DNA of 64,000 nt. It comes from an uncultured Saprospiraceae bacterium. Lineage in GTDB: Bacteria > Bacteroidota > Bacteroidia > Chitinophagales > Saprospiraceae. Positions 29,101 to 36,897 of the stretch are shown piece by piece. A program made the position numbers and the translations under genes. The stretch lies in assembly GCA_943788055.1 (NCBI GenBank), contig CALSOU010000004.1, forward strand, positions 186,001 through 250,000, read 5' to 3'. Position 1 is the first letter of the stretch. Every line of letters begins with the position of its first letter. Under the pieces are notes generated by a model, which saw only the letters and a list, made by a program, of their open reading frames with translations, did no database searches and was not told the origin of the DNA.

Positions 29101-30093
29101 TCATGTAGTACAGTTACAGATACAATACAGGTTGACTATATTCCTTCGATTGAAAGTTGGAGTTTGCCAGCTGATACCTTGCTTTGTGATGTAAATGGAT
29201 TTCTAGTAGGACCTGATGTAAATCATAGCGATGTAACTTATTTGTGGAATACGGATGATACTAGTCAAGAGATATTGGTCACTGAACCTGGCACTTACTC
29301 GCTAGAGATTTCAAATGAATGTGGAACGACATTCGATGGAATAAATGTTCTTTTGGGCGTAAGCCCGACTCCTTTTAGTTTTCCAGAAACAGATACCATA
29401 TGTAGCGGTGAAGAATTAATTTTGACTGAAGATCAAGGCGTAAGTTTTGACTATTTGTGGCAAGATGGAAGTGATGAAACGAGTTTCGAAATTTTGATGT
29501 CAGGTACATATAGTCTAAGTATTTCAAATGCTTGTGGACTTGAGATTTCAAATTCTACAATAGTGGTGCTTCCAAACGATGACTTTGAAATTGAAATAGA
29601 AGATGAATATGTTGATTGTGAAGGAGAAGAGATTTTAGTTGACATCGCACAGCAGATAGGATCTACAATCGAGTGGTTTGATGGGTCAACAGATTGGAGT
29701 AACAGCTTTATTGAAAGTGGCTTATACAGCTTGTCGCTTTTCAACGATTGTCGAGATACTTTAATTGACTTACTAGTCCGATTTGAAGACTGTGATCAAT
29801 CGATTGATATATACATTCCCAATACATTTACACCTGATGAAGACGGAGTCAATGATTTTTTTACCATATATCATCCCGATAACCGAGAAATTCTATCATC
29901 AAAAATCAGCATCTATAATCGCTGGGGCGAGCAGATGTTTTATTCTGAGGAAACCAACTTTCAGTGGTATGGGGATTTCAAAGGTAGGAGTGTTCAGAGT
30001 GGGGTTTATGTCTATATTTATGAGGTAGAGTTTATTGATGGAGAGGAAACCATAAGCCGCACAGAGATGGGAGATTTGACAGTATTAAGATAG
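26167..30093 (+). CDS. Giant secreted repeat protein with type B T9SS C-terminal domain
   Basis: A 1308-residue surface or secreted protein. A signal peptide spans about residues 1-22 (KHLLFLMFCLWVVSFTTADA). An N-terminal globular domain (about 23-215) starts LCPNPNFAEYNSCP, as in many Bacteroidota gliding-associated proteins. About twelve repeats of 75-90 residues follow, each with an L-C-x-G-D/E-S/E start, a central W-S/N-x-G-x-x motif, a G-x-Y/W-x-V turn and an N-x-C-G end. The last ~95 residues (IPNTFTPDEDGVNDFFTI ... NRWGEQMF ... GVYVYIYEV) are the gliding-motility type B T9SS sorting domain. Export by Sec and then T9SS is implied. The repeats resemble Ig/PKD-like adhesin modules; the ligand is unknown. 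Confidence 0.9.
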   Translation: MKHLLFLMFCLWVVSFTTADAQNLCPNPNFAEYNSCPVDISDFSVSQWNNVVTTSDYFNVCATGNSGIPNNLVGFQNSLYGDGYVGLVIYEQNTGWREYAQATFNEPLLPGCYQISLYYSNADFASLANGLGVYLSEGTPNSYVGVEPQVEVETAIDNYDEWFEITAEYNTAGGETHVTFGNFRTDTDTDFMSRSVSFPSLSYVYIDSISVEYSGIPGALAVDLGEDLTLCPDDFPYTIESGFSSGIVNWNTGETGSSIEIDGPGVYSVEVIDNCEQGMDELVISLYDVPSVDVEPQLEICEGSSTSIDLDGSLGDYTWSDGSEGPSIIIDEAGSYTVSLTYFCGVIEETFDVIQVPSINLPVIEDIVICENELPVVIDLSAFIDPFNTFNWSDGSNGAGLIAFAEGEYDVEVFNSCFSDIESFSIDIEPELPAFIPFADDTACEGEQVVILVPIVESEYLWQDGSTDPFFLADGPGIYELTMSNACGTNQYDFEIVEPPLESLDLGADISICPGDSVLLSDDPQLTYEWSTGETETSIWAPGAGTYIASLQGACEIVSDTIVITENGSAPMLTLLDTITLCEGDSIYIESTEQADGVIFEWNTGSDLSGISITEGGVYSVQASNSCGVAEDSIIVLLGEPRPTISLIDQDSICFGETLLYEIDSEDTEVLWNDGSSLDSFVVGAAGTYWVELTNGCGSTRDSFTVTELPLPQKPDVGDDVSICQGDSILLSSSVLNDQNTWANGTQGISQMVYETGIYILEGSNICGSLNDTIEVFDLGLGPNVDLGVDQQFCAGDSVTLIATGFYEEVTWSSGEQTSEITIDQAGTYIVNVSNQCGVESDTVVVEQTQEVPQVSLGEDMVLCSGDSLLLSPDNTSGIIEWSTGADESQIWVSEGGWYSVSLSSSCGMSTDSVWIDEIAEISSVYLGPDTLICFVDNWEYDLNLPNDFEGEILWSNGTTEETVSYFIAGTIWVNISNSCSTVTDTIQVDYIPSIESWSLPADTLLCDVNGFLVGPDVNHSDVTYLWNTDDTSQEILVTEPGTYSLEISNECGTTFDGINVLLGVSPTPFSFPETDTICSGEELILTEDQGVSFDYLWQDGSDETSFEILMSGTYSLSISNACGLEISNSTIVVLPNDDFEIEIEDEYVDCEGEEILVDIAQQIGSTIEWFDGSTDWSNSFIESGLYSLSLFNDCRDTLIDLLVRFEDCDQSIDIYIPNTFTPDEDGVNDFFTIYHPDNREILSSKISIYNRWGEQMFYSEETNFQWYGDFKGRSVQSGVYVYIYEVEFIDGEETISRTEMGDLTVLR

Positions 30094-30100
30094 AATTTGC

Positions 30101-30511
30101 CTAGCTCCAGATCGTTGCCACAATCTTTCGAGAGCCGCCTTGATTCCTGAATTCACAAAGATAGATACCTTGCCAAGTGCCTAGATTAAGTTTGTAATTT
30201 GTTATTGGAATCGTTAGGTCGCTTCCTGTCAGGGTTGTTTTAATGTGTGCAGGCATATCATCCGGGCCTTCAAGTGTATGTTTTAGACCTGAAATGTTTT
30301 CAGGCACTAAACGATCGAAAACGTATGCATAGTCGTGGAGCACATCTGGGTCTGCATTTTCATTTATACAAATACCTGCTGATGTGTGTTTACAAAAAAT
30401 ATGAAGTAAACCAGATTTAGGTAATTCGGGTAAATACTGCGAAATCTCTGACGTTATGAGATGGAAACCTCTACTTCTTGAAGACAGTTTAAATTCAACT
30501 TGCCTGATCAT
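30101..30511 (-). CDS. yjbQ: YjbQ family protein (UPF0047)
   Basis: Small 136-residue cytoplasmic protein of the UPF0047/YjbQ family, some of which have weak thiamine-phosphate synthase activity. Signatures are LLHIFCKHTSAGICINENADPDV (about residues 35-57), EGPDDMPAHIKTTLTG (about 81-96) and the LGTWQGIYLCEFRN end. Its ATG overlaps the stop of the upstream PDZ gene by 4 bases (ATGA), implying translational coupling. The true cellular role of the family is not settled. Confidence 0.93.
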   Translation of the reverse strand: MIRQVEFKLSSRSRGFHLITSEISQYLPELPKSGLLHIFCKHTSAGICINENADPDVLHDYAYVFDRLVPENISGLKHTLEGPDDMPAHIKTTLTGSDLTIPITNYKLNLGTWQGIYLCEFRNQGGSRKIVATIWS

Positions 30512-31185
30512 TTTGAATCTAACTGCAGTTTTGCAGTTTCTAGTTGTCCTGCTCGTTCATAACTTATTTTCACTTTATCTCCAGCTTGGTAAGAACCCAA
30601 ATGCTCAAGAAGACCACGAATGCTATAGATTTTCTGTCGGTCTATTTTTACAATGATATCTCCAGCTTTCAACCCAGCTTTTTCTGCTGCTTTTCCATCG
30701 AGAACTTGAACAATTTTTCTGTTTTCATCGATTTCGACACCAAGAGATACTTTTGATTTTGGTAGTGGTTCAACATCAACTCTATTTTCATCGATTTCCA
30801 CTTCAAAGCCTTTTTCTGCCTGGCGTATGCCCTTTTCTATATGGACTTCTATCTCAGATTTGTCTATATTTTCAGAGATAGCCTCAATCGTGATAGTCTT
30901 GGTACCATCTTCGGAAACCTTAACTTTAACATCAATATTTTCTACTTCATTGTCACTTAAATTTAGACTTTGAATTAGTGAATCTACTTCCGAGTCAATT
31001 TCTGTATGGTCTTGAGACTTTAGTACAATCACCCGCTTTTCAATATTCTTTTCATGATCTCCTTCTTCGATGATTGTCACTACTTTCTCAATAGTTTTTG
31101 AAGTGGAATTCTTAACGTTATTCTGTTTTTGCGCGCTCAAAGTTGAGAGCGTCAAGATGCTAAATGCAAGAAAAAAATATTTCAT
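30508..31185 (-). CDS. Exported PDZ-domain protein
   Basis: A 225-residue protein with a signal peptide (KYFFLAFSILTLSTLSAQ, residues 2-19), a charged and acidic middle region (about 20-140) and a single PDZ domain (about 145-225: KVSLGVEIDENRKIVQVLDG ... KAGLKAGDIIVKIDRQKI). No protease catalytic domain is present, so it is a binding module, probably periplasmic. It is translationally coupled to yjbQ downstream. The partner is unknown. Confidence 0.8.
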   Translation of the reverse strand: MKYFFLAFSILTLSTLSAQKQNNVKNSTSKTIEKVVTIIEEGDHEKNIEKRVIVLKSQDHTEIDSEVDSLIQSLNLSDNEVENIDVKVKVSEDGTKTITIEAISENIDKSEIEVHIEKGIRQAEKGFEVEIDENRVDVEPLPKSKVSLGVEIDENRKIVQVLDGKAAEKAGLKAGDIIVKIDRQKIYSIRGLLEHLGSYQAGDKVKISYERAGQLETAKLQLDSK

Positions 31186-31267
31186 ATCGATTTATTATTT
31201 CATTAAAGATACATTATCACGCCAAGCTATTATCTTCATGCCATCAAATTAACAGAATCTTAAATCT

Positions 31268-32791
31268 ATGGCAAAGTCCATTCAATCCAATGCTAATTTG
31301 CGCACGGATAGTACTTTCGTACTGCTGAGTCTAGCAATTTGTTTGTATGTACTCCTTATACTTTACCATGGATTTATTGCATTTGGAAGGGATACGATAG
31401 AGACCGTTCCGTATGCTCTTTGGATGGCGGATCATAGACTATTCGCTTCAGATTTTCATCTTTCACATCTGCGCAGTATTTTCCCTAATGAGCGCTGGAT
31501 CATAGCTTGGAGCTTACATTTTTTTGCAGAGCAAATCAAGTTGGCAAGTTGGGTATTCCACGGTATATTCAGTCTTACTTTATTAGCAGGTATGCTGAGA
31601 GTGAGCGATCATATCTTACGTAATATTGAAATGGCAGTATTAGCTGTTTTTATCTGCTTGTTCAGTCTCTATAATATCAACATCGGTAGTAACGAGTTGT
31701 ACTATAATATGTATGTACCTAGCTTGGCAGGCAAAGCGGTTGCTGTTTGGGCATTATTCTATTTCTTGAAAGAACGATATTTACAAGCCTCAGTATTATT
31801 GGCAATGGCGAGTTTTCTTCATCCGCTAGTTGGTTTTCAGCTTTTTGTGATCGCTTCAGCAATGCTTGTATGGAAAGTAGTATTCAGTAAAACTGAGAAG
31901 AAGTTTAGTAATGTTTTAAAGTTTATTATTCCATATCTTCTTACTGCAGGAATATGGATTGTTTTATTGTTGGGTGCTCAGGGCCCAAAGGAATTGGGTG
32001 AGATTCCATTTTTCGATATTGTTCGATTTCGGATAGCGCATCATTTTTTTCCGGCATTTTTTCCATTAAAGTCGATGATATTACTGGGTGGTTTATATGT
32101 CATTTCGATGTATTACTATTATGTAAAGAAGTCTCTACTTCAAGTATTTTTTTATGTTTCGATTCTAGGAATGATTTTTTATGTTGTTGGACTTAACGCA
32201 GAAGTAGAGTTAGTGCTGTCCTCGCAATGGATGAAGGTTAATATTTGGTTGAAGTTTTTTGGAATAATTGGATTTCTTGAGCTATGTCAGAAGTTGATTG
32301 AGAAACGCTACATAAGAGTGTTAACCCTTATTTTATTTTTGGGAGCTTTGGTAATTGCCCTTTTACGTTTCAACCCAAGTTGGGATAAAGCTCCACCAAC
32401 TGATCTGTATGCTTGGATATCAATTAATTCGGATACGGATGATTTATTTTTAGTTCCACCTGAACTAGTTGATTTTAAAGCACGTACTTGGAGAAGTAGC
32501 TATTTTGATTTTAAAGCAATGCTTCATCATCAGCCTGCGATCTATGAATGGGCGGATAGATTTACTTCGGTTTATGGCATCGAGATTACAGATCGAAAAC
32601 CTGCTGACGATATCTTCATGAAGGTCAAAAATGCTTATTTTTCGACGGAGGTTTTGACAAAGATTCCTGAGGTAAAATATGTGATAGTAAAGGATGATCA
32701 ATTATCAGAGGAACGAGAAAAAGCTTTGTCTAGTTCATGGAAGCTTGTATTTGAAGGAAATAGCTACATGGTTTATGAGCAAGGAGAATAA
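31268..32791 (+). CDS. Polytopic membrane protein of unknown function
   Basis: A 507-residue protein with around ten hydrophobic segments from residue 15 onward and a soluble C-terminal part (about 385-507). The layout, with an early loop containing DTIETVPYALWMADHRLFASDFH after the first membrane segment, resembles GT-C-like integral membrane enzymes and the DUF6798 group, but I see no decisive catalytic motif. It is divergent from the PDZ gene with an 82-base gap. Confidence 0.6.
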   Translation: MAKSIQSNANLRTDSTFVLLSLAICLYVLLILYHGFIAFGRDTIETVPYALWMADHRLFASDFHLSHLRSIFPNERWIIAWSLHFFAEQIKLASWVFHGIFSLTLLAGMLRVSDHILRNIEMAVLAVFICLFSLYNINIGSNELYYNMYVPSLAGKAVAVWALFYFLKERYLQASVLLAMASFLHPLVGFQLFVIASAMLVWKVVFSKTEKKFSNVLKFIIPYLLTAGIWIVLLLGAQGPKELGEIPFFDIVRFRIAHHFFPAFFPLKSMILLGGLYVISMYYYYVKKSLLQVFFYVSILGMIFYVVGLNAEVELVLSSQWMKVNIWLKFFGIIGFLELCQKLIEKRYIRVLTLILFLGALVIALLRFNPSWDKAPPTDLYAWISINSDTDDLFLVPPELVDFKARTWRSSYFDFKAMLHHQPAIYEWADRFTSVYGIEITDRKPADDIFMKVKNAYFSTEVLTKIPEVKYVIVKDDQLSEEREKALSSSWKLVFEGNSYMVYEQGE

Positions 32792-33004
32792 GTTAAAATG
32801 CAAAAAAGACTAACCAAGTCCTCATAAGATTTTTACTGCTGGAAAGTTCCGAAAGGATCTTACGAATATCAATGCGCAAATAAGACTCAACTGTAGGTTT
32901 TATAATGCTTTATTAAAAGTAAAACTAAGATCATTTTGTAATCTAAAATTTTTAACAATGACTTACAGCGTAAGGTCTCTCATCAATAAAGGTCATCGTA
33001 AATA

Positions 33005-33041
33005 ATAAAGCAGTTTATCTCTCAGAGATAAACTGCTTTAT
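33005..33041. terminator. Perfect 17-bp hairpin, bidirectional terminator
   Basis: ATAAAGCAGTTTATCTC (33005-33021) is exactly complementary to 33025-33041 around a three-base loop. TTTTT follows at 33044-33048 on the + strand. It lies between convergent genes ending at 32791 (+) and 33073 (-). The rest of this 281-base gap shows nothing else. Confidence 0.75.
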
Positions 33042-33072
33042 ACTTTTTAGCTAAGCGCTTGATAGATCTTTA

Positions 33073-33612
33073 TTATTTGCTTTTCAAAAATGCACCAGTA
33101 GCCATAAACTTATATTCCATGGCTGGTTCTGTGATCTTTGCTACCTCTTCAGCAGACTTTCCTTCATCTTCTGCATAATGTCTTAATTCTTCGACTGCAG
33201 TCACCTCGATATAAGCTTTTCCGTTTAGTACGATGTTTTTACCATCACAATCTAATGGCAAGAAGAATCCATAGTCCTTAAATTTTACAAATAGATTTTG
33301 TTCTGAATCCATCCGTGAGCCCACGTTTGTCCAACAACCTTTTGATTTACAAACTTTTTGAACGACACCAGCAACTTGGACTTCCATTGTGTCCTGTGCG
33401 CCAAGTCTCTTAATAACATTTTCAACTGCGGTAGGACTTGTAATTTTAAATTTTTCACCAAAATATTCACCTGGGAGGGCGTCTCCAACAGTTCTCTTTG
33501 AAGTTTTTGAGATTTTTTCCGTTTTGCTACTCTGTAACTTCTGTGCAGATACTTCACTTGAAGAAAAAGCAAAAAAGATAAAAAGAGCAAGGATAAGTGT
33601 AGATTGTTTCAT
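33073..33612 (-). CDS. DUF4920 family exported protein
   Basis: A 179-residue protein with a signal peptide (KQSTLILALFIFFAFSSSEVSA) and the DUF4920 domain (about residues 45-175). Diagnostic segments are VCKSKGCWTNVGS (about 86-98), VKFKDYGFFLPLDCDGKNIVLNGKAYIEV and VEELRHYAEDEGKS. The paired cysteines of CKSKGCW may bind metal. It is downstream of the GH13 lipoprotein gene by 17 bases on the same strand, so the two are probably co-transcribed. Function is unknown. Confidence 0.85.
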   Translation of the reverse strand: MKQSTLILALFIFFAFSSSEVSAQKLQSSKTEKISKTSKRTVGDALPGEYFGEKFKITSPTAVENVIKRLGAQDTMEVQVAGVVQKVCKSKGCWTNVGSRMDSEQNLFVKFKDYGFFLPLDCDGKNIVLNGKAYIEVTAVEELRHYAEDEGKSAEEVAKITEPAMEYKFMATGAFLKSK

Positions 33613-33629
33613 AATTATTTTTTTTAAAG

Positions 33630-35327
33630 TTAAGGTATTATTGTTTCTAATAGAACAATTTTATCAAGAGAATTAATAAGTGCAAAGCCGTTCTTTACTA
33701 CTGCAGTTGCTCCTGAATATGCATCTCTGACGGTCTCTCCATCTTTAAATATGAAATCTACTGGAATCTTTTTTGAACCGATCGGTTGCTCTAGTGCTAT
33801 AATGACTTCATCAATGAAGCTTTTATCAACATATCTTCTTGCAAAGATATAAGGAGCATCACTTATGTTGTATTGAACACCTGCTCCAATGCTAGGGTGA
33901 CGCTGTCTGAATTGTCCTAGTTTTTGCCAATGCGTCAATATTTCTCGTGTTGTTGAGCGACCTAACAGTTTGTTTTTCTCAAGATCATCCCAATTCATGA
34001 GTGTTCTTAATTGAGCATCGCCATTTGCTTGAGCAGTTAGTGCACGAGCTGTTTCATCTCCATAATAAATTTGTGCTCCTCCTTGAGTCAAGAGTAATTT
34101 TGTACCTGCCTCAATTGGATTTTTTCTTTCACGATCATAAGGTGAATGGTCATCGTGTGAACTTATATAGTTCAGTGTAGATTTATCTTTGAATGCATAT
34201 TGCAGTGCCGATTGATATTTAGAAAAGATCGTTTGATAGTTACTATTAGCGTCAGATTTAAAGTCAAAATTTACCAAGGCATCAAAACTCTGGTCGTAGA
34301 AATCAACCTTCTTGTCACCGTAGTCAAAAAGTCTACCACTAGACAAAGAGTAATTATAAACTTCACCGACCATATAGAATTCATTGTCGTCAAGCACTTT
34401 GTCGGGATTTTTGGTTTTCCATTCTGTAAAGGCTTTATCAGCTTCTCTCCTAAGATCTTTCCAGACCACTTCTTCAGTGTGTTTTGCAGTATCAACTCTG
34501 AACCCATCTATTCCATATTTCTTGATGTAATCGACAAGCCATTTGATGATATAGTAATACGGTCTCCTTGGGTAATTTGTTTCTTCAAAAAATGCCTCTA
34601 GTTCTTCAACTTCTTGTTCATATCGACCTTCCTTTTTCCATTTTTCTGCAAGAAATTCTGGAAGTTCAACTTCTTCTGTAGATTCAGTTTTTACATCTGG
34701 AAGATTTTCAACAAGGGTGCATGCAATGGTGTTTGGTGCATTGTCATACTTGCATGTTGGTTCGGTTCGAACCCATGAATCGGGCCATTTTTCATCAAGG
34801 GGAGTCACTGGTCCAGTATGATTAACAATGACATCCATAATAACTCGAATACCATGATTATGAGCTGTTTCAACAAATTCAGCATAGTCTTGATCAGAAG
34901 TAATTCTTGGATCAAGACTTGTCCAATCTTTTGGCCAATAGCCGTGGTAAGCGTAGGAAGTCCCTGTACCTTCATCGACAGATCCTTCAATGTTTTTGTT
35001 GACAGGAGTAGTCCAAATAGCATTGACACCCAAACTGTCGAAATAGCCATCTTTGACCTTTTGTGTAACACCTTTGATGTCTCCTCCCATGAACCCGCGA
35101 AGTGCTGCCGGAGTTTCAGAGGTTGGATGAATAAAGTCATTACTTGTATCACCATTATTAAATCGATCCGTCAAAAGGAAATATATGGTCGCATTATTCC
35201 AAGTAAAATAGCTCGATGATTCCGCACCCATGGTATCTGATGAAACTGATGCTGTAGTTGACGTTTGATTGCATGCTGAAGCCGTCAGAACGAATATACT
35301 AATTAGGATTAGGGAGGCTTTTTTCAT
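33630..35327 (-). CDS. GH13 alpha-amylase family lipoprotein
   Basis: Starch- or maltodextrin-active glycoside hydrolase, anchored as a lipoprotein. Start is set at ATG 35327 because it places a classic lipobox (LTASAC, Cys19) after a hydrophobic stretch; the open frame extends 17 codons upstream. The four GH13 regions are visible in the 565-residue product: MDVIVNHTG, GFRVDTAKH (nucleophile Asp), MVGEVYN (acid/base Glu) and ISSHDDHSPYDR (transition-state Asp). A beta-sandwich C-terminal domain follows. Location at the cell envelope is inferred from the lipobox. It heads a short operon with the DUF4920 gene. Confidence 0.88.
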   Translation of the reverse strand: MKKASLILISIFVLTASACNQTSTTASVSSDTMGAESSSYFTWNNATIYFLLTDRFNNGDTSNDFIHPTSETPAALRGFMGGDIKGVTQKVKDGYFDSLGVNAIWTTPVNKNIEGSVDEGTGTSYAYHGYWPKDWTSLDPRITSDQDYAEFVETAHNHGIRVIMDVIVNHTGPVTPLDEKWPDSWVRTEPTCKYDNAPNTIACTLVENLPDVKTESTEEVELPEFLAEKWKKEGRYEQEVEELEAFFEETNYPRRPYYYIIKWLVDYIKKYGIDGFRVDTAKHTEEVVWKDLRREADKAFTEWKTKNPDKVLDDNEFYMVGEVYNYSLSSGRLFDYGDKKVDFYDQSFDALVNFDFKSDANSNYQTIFSKYQSALQYAFKDKSTLNYISSHDDHSPYDRERKNPIEAGTKLLLTQGGAQIYYGDETARALTAQANGDAQLRTLMNWDDLEKNKLLGRSTTREILTHWQKLGQFRQRHPSIGAGVQYNISDAPYIFARRYVDKSFIDEVIIALEQPIGSKKIPVDFIFKDGETVRDAYSGATAVVKNGFALINSLDKIVLLETIIP

Positions 35328-35454
35328 ATGTAGAGTATTTACTTCGTGTAAACTTAACACAATGCCATTTGAAATCAAATTAAACTAGAACTATTCATTA
35401 GATCTTTGTCATGCGAGATAAATTGCGATTAGGATAAGGGATTGTAAGAATGAC

Positions 35455-35748
35455 CTATATTGATGACCACATTGATTGATTAGAAAAATTCAATTTAAGC
35501 CCCTTTCTCCTTACAAAATGCTTCACCTTTCTTTCTAGATTTTTCCCCCAGTCAATAGTTACCAAGACGAGTTGATGTGTTTTTGGACCTTGTCTACTAT
35601 TTAGTTGTTCAAGATAATGCAACTCTGCAACACAAGGTGTGCACCAAGTTGCCCCGAAATTGACAACGTGAATTCTATCATCTTTGATATTTATGATGTC
35701 GGCTTGAAATTTATAAAACGAGGAAGTACTTATAACGTTTGATCGCAT
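35455..35748 (-). pseudogene. Truncated TlpA-like thioredoxin-fold gene
   Basis: The 97-codon frame reads IHVVNFGATWCTPCVAELHYLEQLN with the redox CxxC at about residues 36-39, then LVTIDWGKNLERKVKHFV, as in the TlpA/AhpC-TSA-like family. It lacks the signal peptide or N-terminal anchor and stops before the cis-proline strand that completes the fold. The ATG lies at a junction with a trpA fragment on the other strand. A functional mini-thioredoxin cannot be excluded, but truncation is the simpler reading. Confidence 0.6.
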
Positions 35749-35927
35749 ACAAGCTGAAAAATCCAGTTATGGCTGGATTTGGTATAAAGTCTAGCAAAGA
35801 CTTTTCCTTTGTGAATTCGATTGTTGGCGGAGTAATCCTCGGCTCAGCTTTTATAAAGCATTTGAGTGCAATCGGTACTTCCGCAGAGCCAGTAAACAGA
35901 TTTGTCTCTGGATTAAAATATAAATAA
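35739..35927 (+). pseudogene. trpA: 3' fragment of tryptophan synthase alpha gene
   Basis: About 60 codons read KLKNPVMAGFGIKSSKDF followed by VGGVILGSAFIKHL, which is the last beta-alpha units of the TrpA barrel (phosphate-binding glycines included). An in-frame stop at 35733 lies just upstream and the first three-quarters of the gene is absent. No other trp genes are in the window. It is a remnant, overlapping the start of the truncated tlpA-like frame by about 10 bases. Confidence 0.65.
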
Positions 35928-35984
35928 AAAAGGGACTGCCATTTTAAATGACAATCCCCGACACATATTTTTTCAATTCTAAAA

Positions 35985-36803
35985 TTACCGCTTAGTAATT
36001 TTTTGTACTGTTTTTCTATTATTACTATTATCAATAATCGAAAGAAAATAGATACCCGTGTTTAGAGAGCTCAAGTTGAGCTCAGTTTGTGTTCCTAGTG
36101 CTTCAGTGTTCATTACTACTTTACCAGTAATATCACTGACTGAAATGTTTACTGCTTTATCATTTCCCCACTTTATTGTTGTGAAATTATCAACAGGATT
36201 AGGATACACAGTCAATTGTAATTGCTCATCTAAAGTATTTGAGACCGTAGTTTCTTGAAAAGTGATAGAACTCTGAGTTGAGTCGTCACCATTCGTACTA
36301 CCGTTCGCATTACTGGCATGTCCAGCAGCGTAAAAGCTTACAGATCCACTTCCATTTACAGGAGCTGTCCAATCACTTTCAAAAACATCTGAAGATGAAA
36401 GACCTTGCTGTTCAAGATAGGTACGACCCATTGCACTTACAATTTGTGAGTTAGATGAAGGGTTTGAGAATCCTTCAGTATCAACGTCTCCATTGTCAAT
36501 TAAGCCAACCATTTGTAATCCATAGCCACCGGGAGTTGAAGTAGTTGTTATTTGGGCCTGGACGGTATAAGTTTCACCACCTAGGTATTCAGATACCTCT
36601 GAACCTGTCATGTCAAACATTTTGATTTCTATCTCAGCTCCGAAATCACCACCACCATGACACGAGGCACATGTTTTTGAATCATCTCCTGGAGCACCAG
36701 TATTTCCTTCTCCAAAAATACTAGCTCTACCTCCTGAATTGGACATGAATACCAAACAGAAAGAGGCTAGGACAAAAAAATTGATTGTAAATCTTAGTTT
36801 CAT
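35985..36803 (-). CDS. Secreted CxxCH protein with type A T9SS C-terminal domain
   Basis: A 272-residue protein. A signal peptide spans about residues 1-28. A single CASCHGG motif near residues 46-52 looks like a heme c attachment site. A beta-rich domain follows (about 55-190: GETYTVQAQITTTSTPGGYGLQMVGL ... FYAAGHASN), matching the choice-of-anchor V/Reeler-like group. The C-terminal ~75 residues (LTVYPNPVDNFTTIKWG ... GIYFLSIIDN) are a type A T9SS sorting domain. It is presumably exported and surface-attached. Heme binding is inferred from the motif only. Confidence 0.82.
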   Translation of the reverse strand: MKLRFTINFFVLASFCLVFMSNSGGRASIFGEGNTGAPGDDSKTCASCHGGGDFGAEIEIKMFDMTGSEVSEYLGGETYTVQAQITTTSTPGGYGLQMVGLIDNGDVDTEGFSNPSSNSQIVSAMGRTYLEQQGLSSSDVFESDWTAPVNGSGSVSFYAAGHASNANGSTNGDDSTQSSITFQETTVSNTLDEQLQLTVYPNPVDNFTTIKWGNDKAVNISVSDITGKVVMNTEALGTQTELNLSSLNTGIYFLSIIDNSNNRKTVQKITKR

Positions 36804-36897
36804 AAAGTGATTTTTGTTGTTAGGTGAAGACTACTTGCGTAATCATACTTGAGAATGATTGTCAAACAAGCGTAAAATTATTTAGTTCAAACAATAA

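Noticed and set aside
26167-30093. Tandem DNA repeats or a CRISPR array in the large repeat gene
   Set aside because: Repetition exists only at protein level; no identical DNA repeats with uniform spacers are seen here or elsewhere in the window.
35711-36034. 107-codon minus-strand open frame
   Set aside because: It is mostly antisense to the trpA fragment and overlaps the end of the T9SS protein gene; no independent coding signal.
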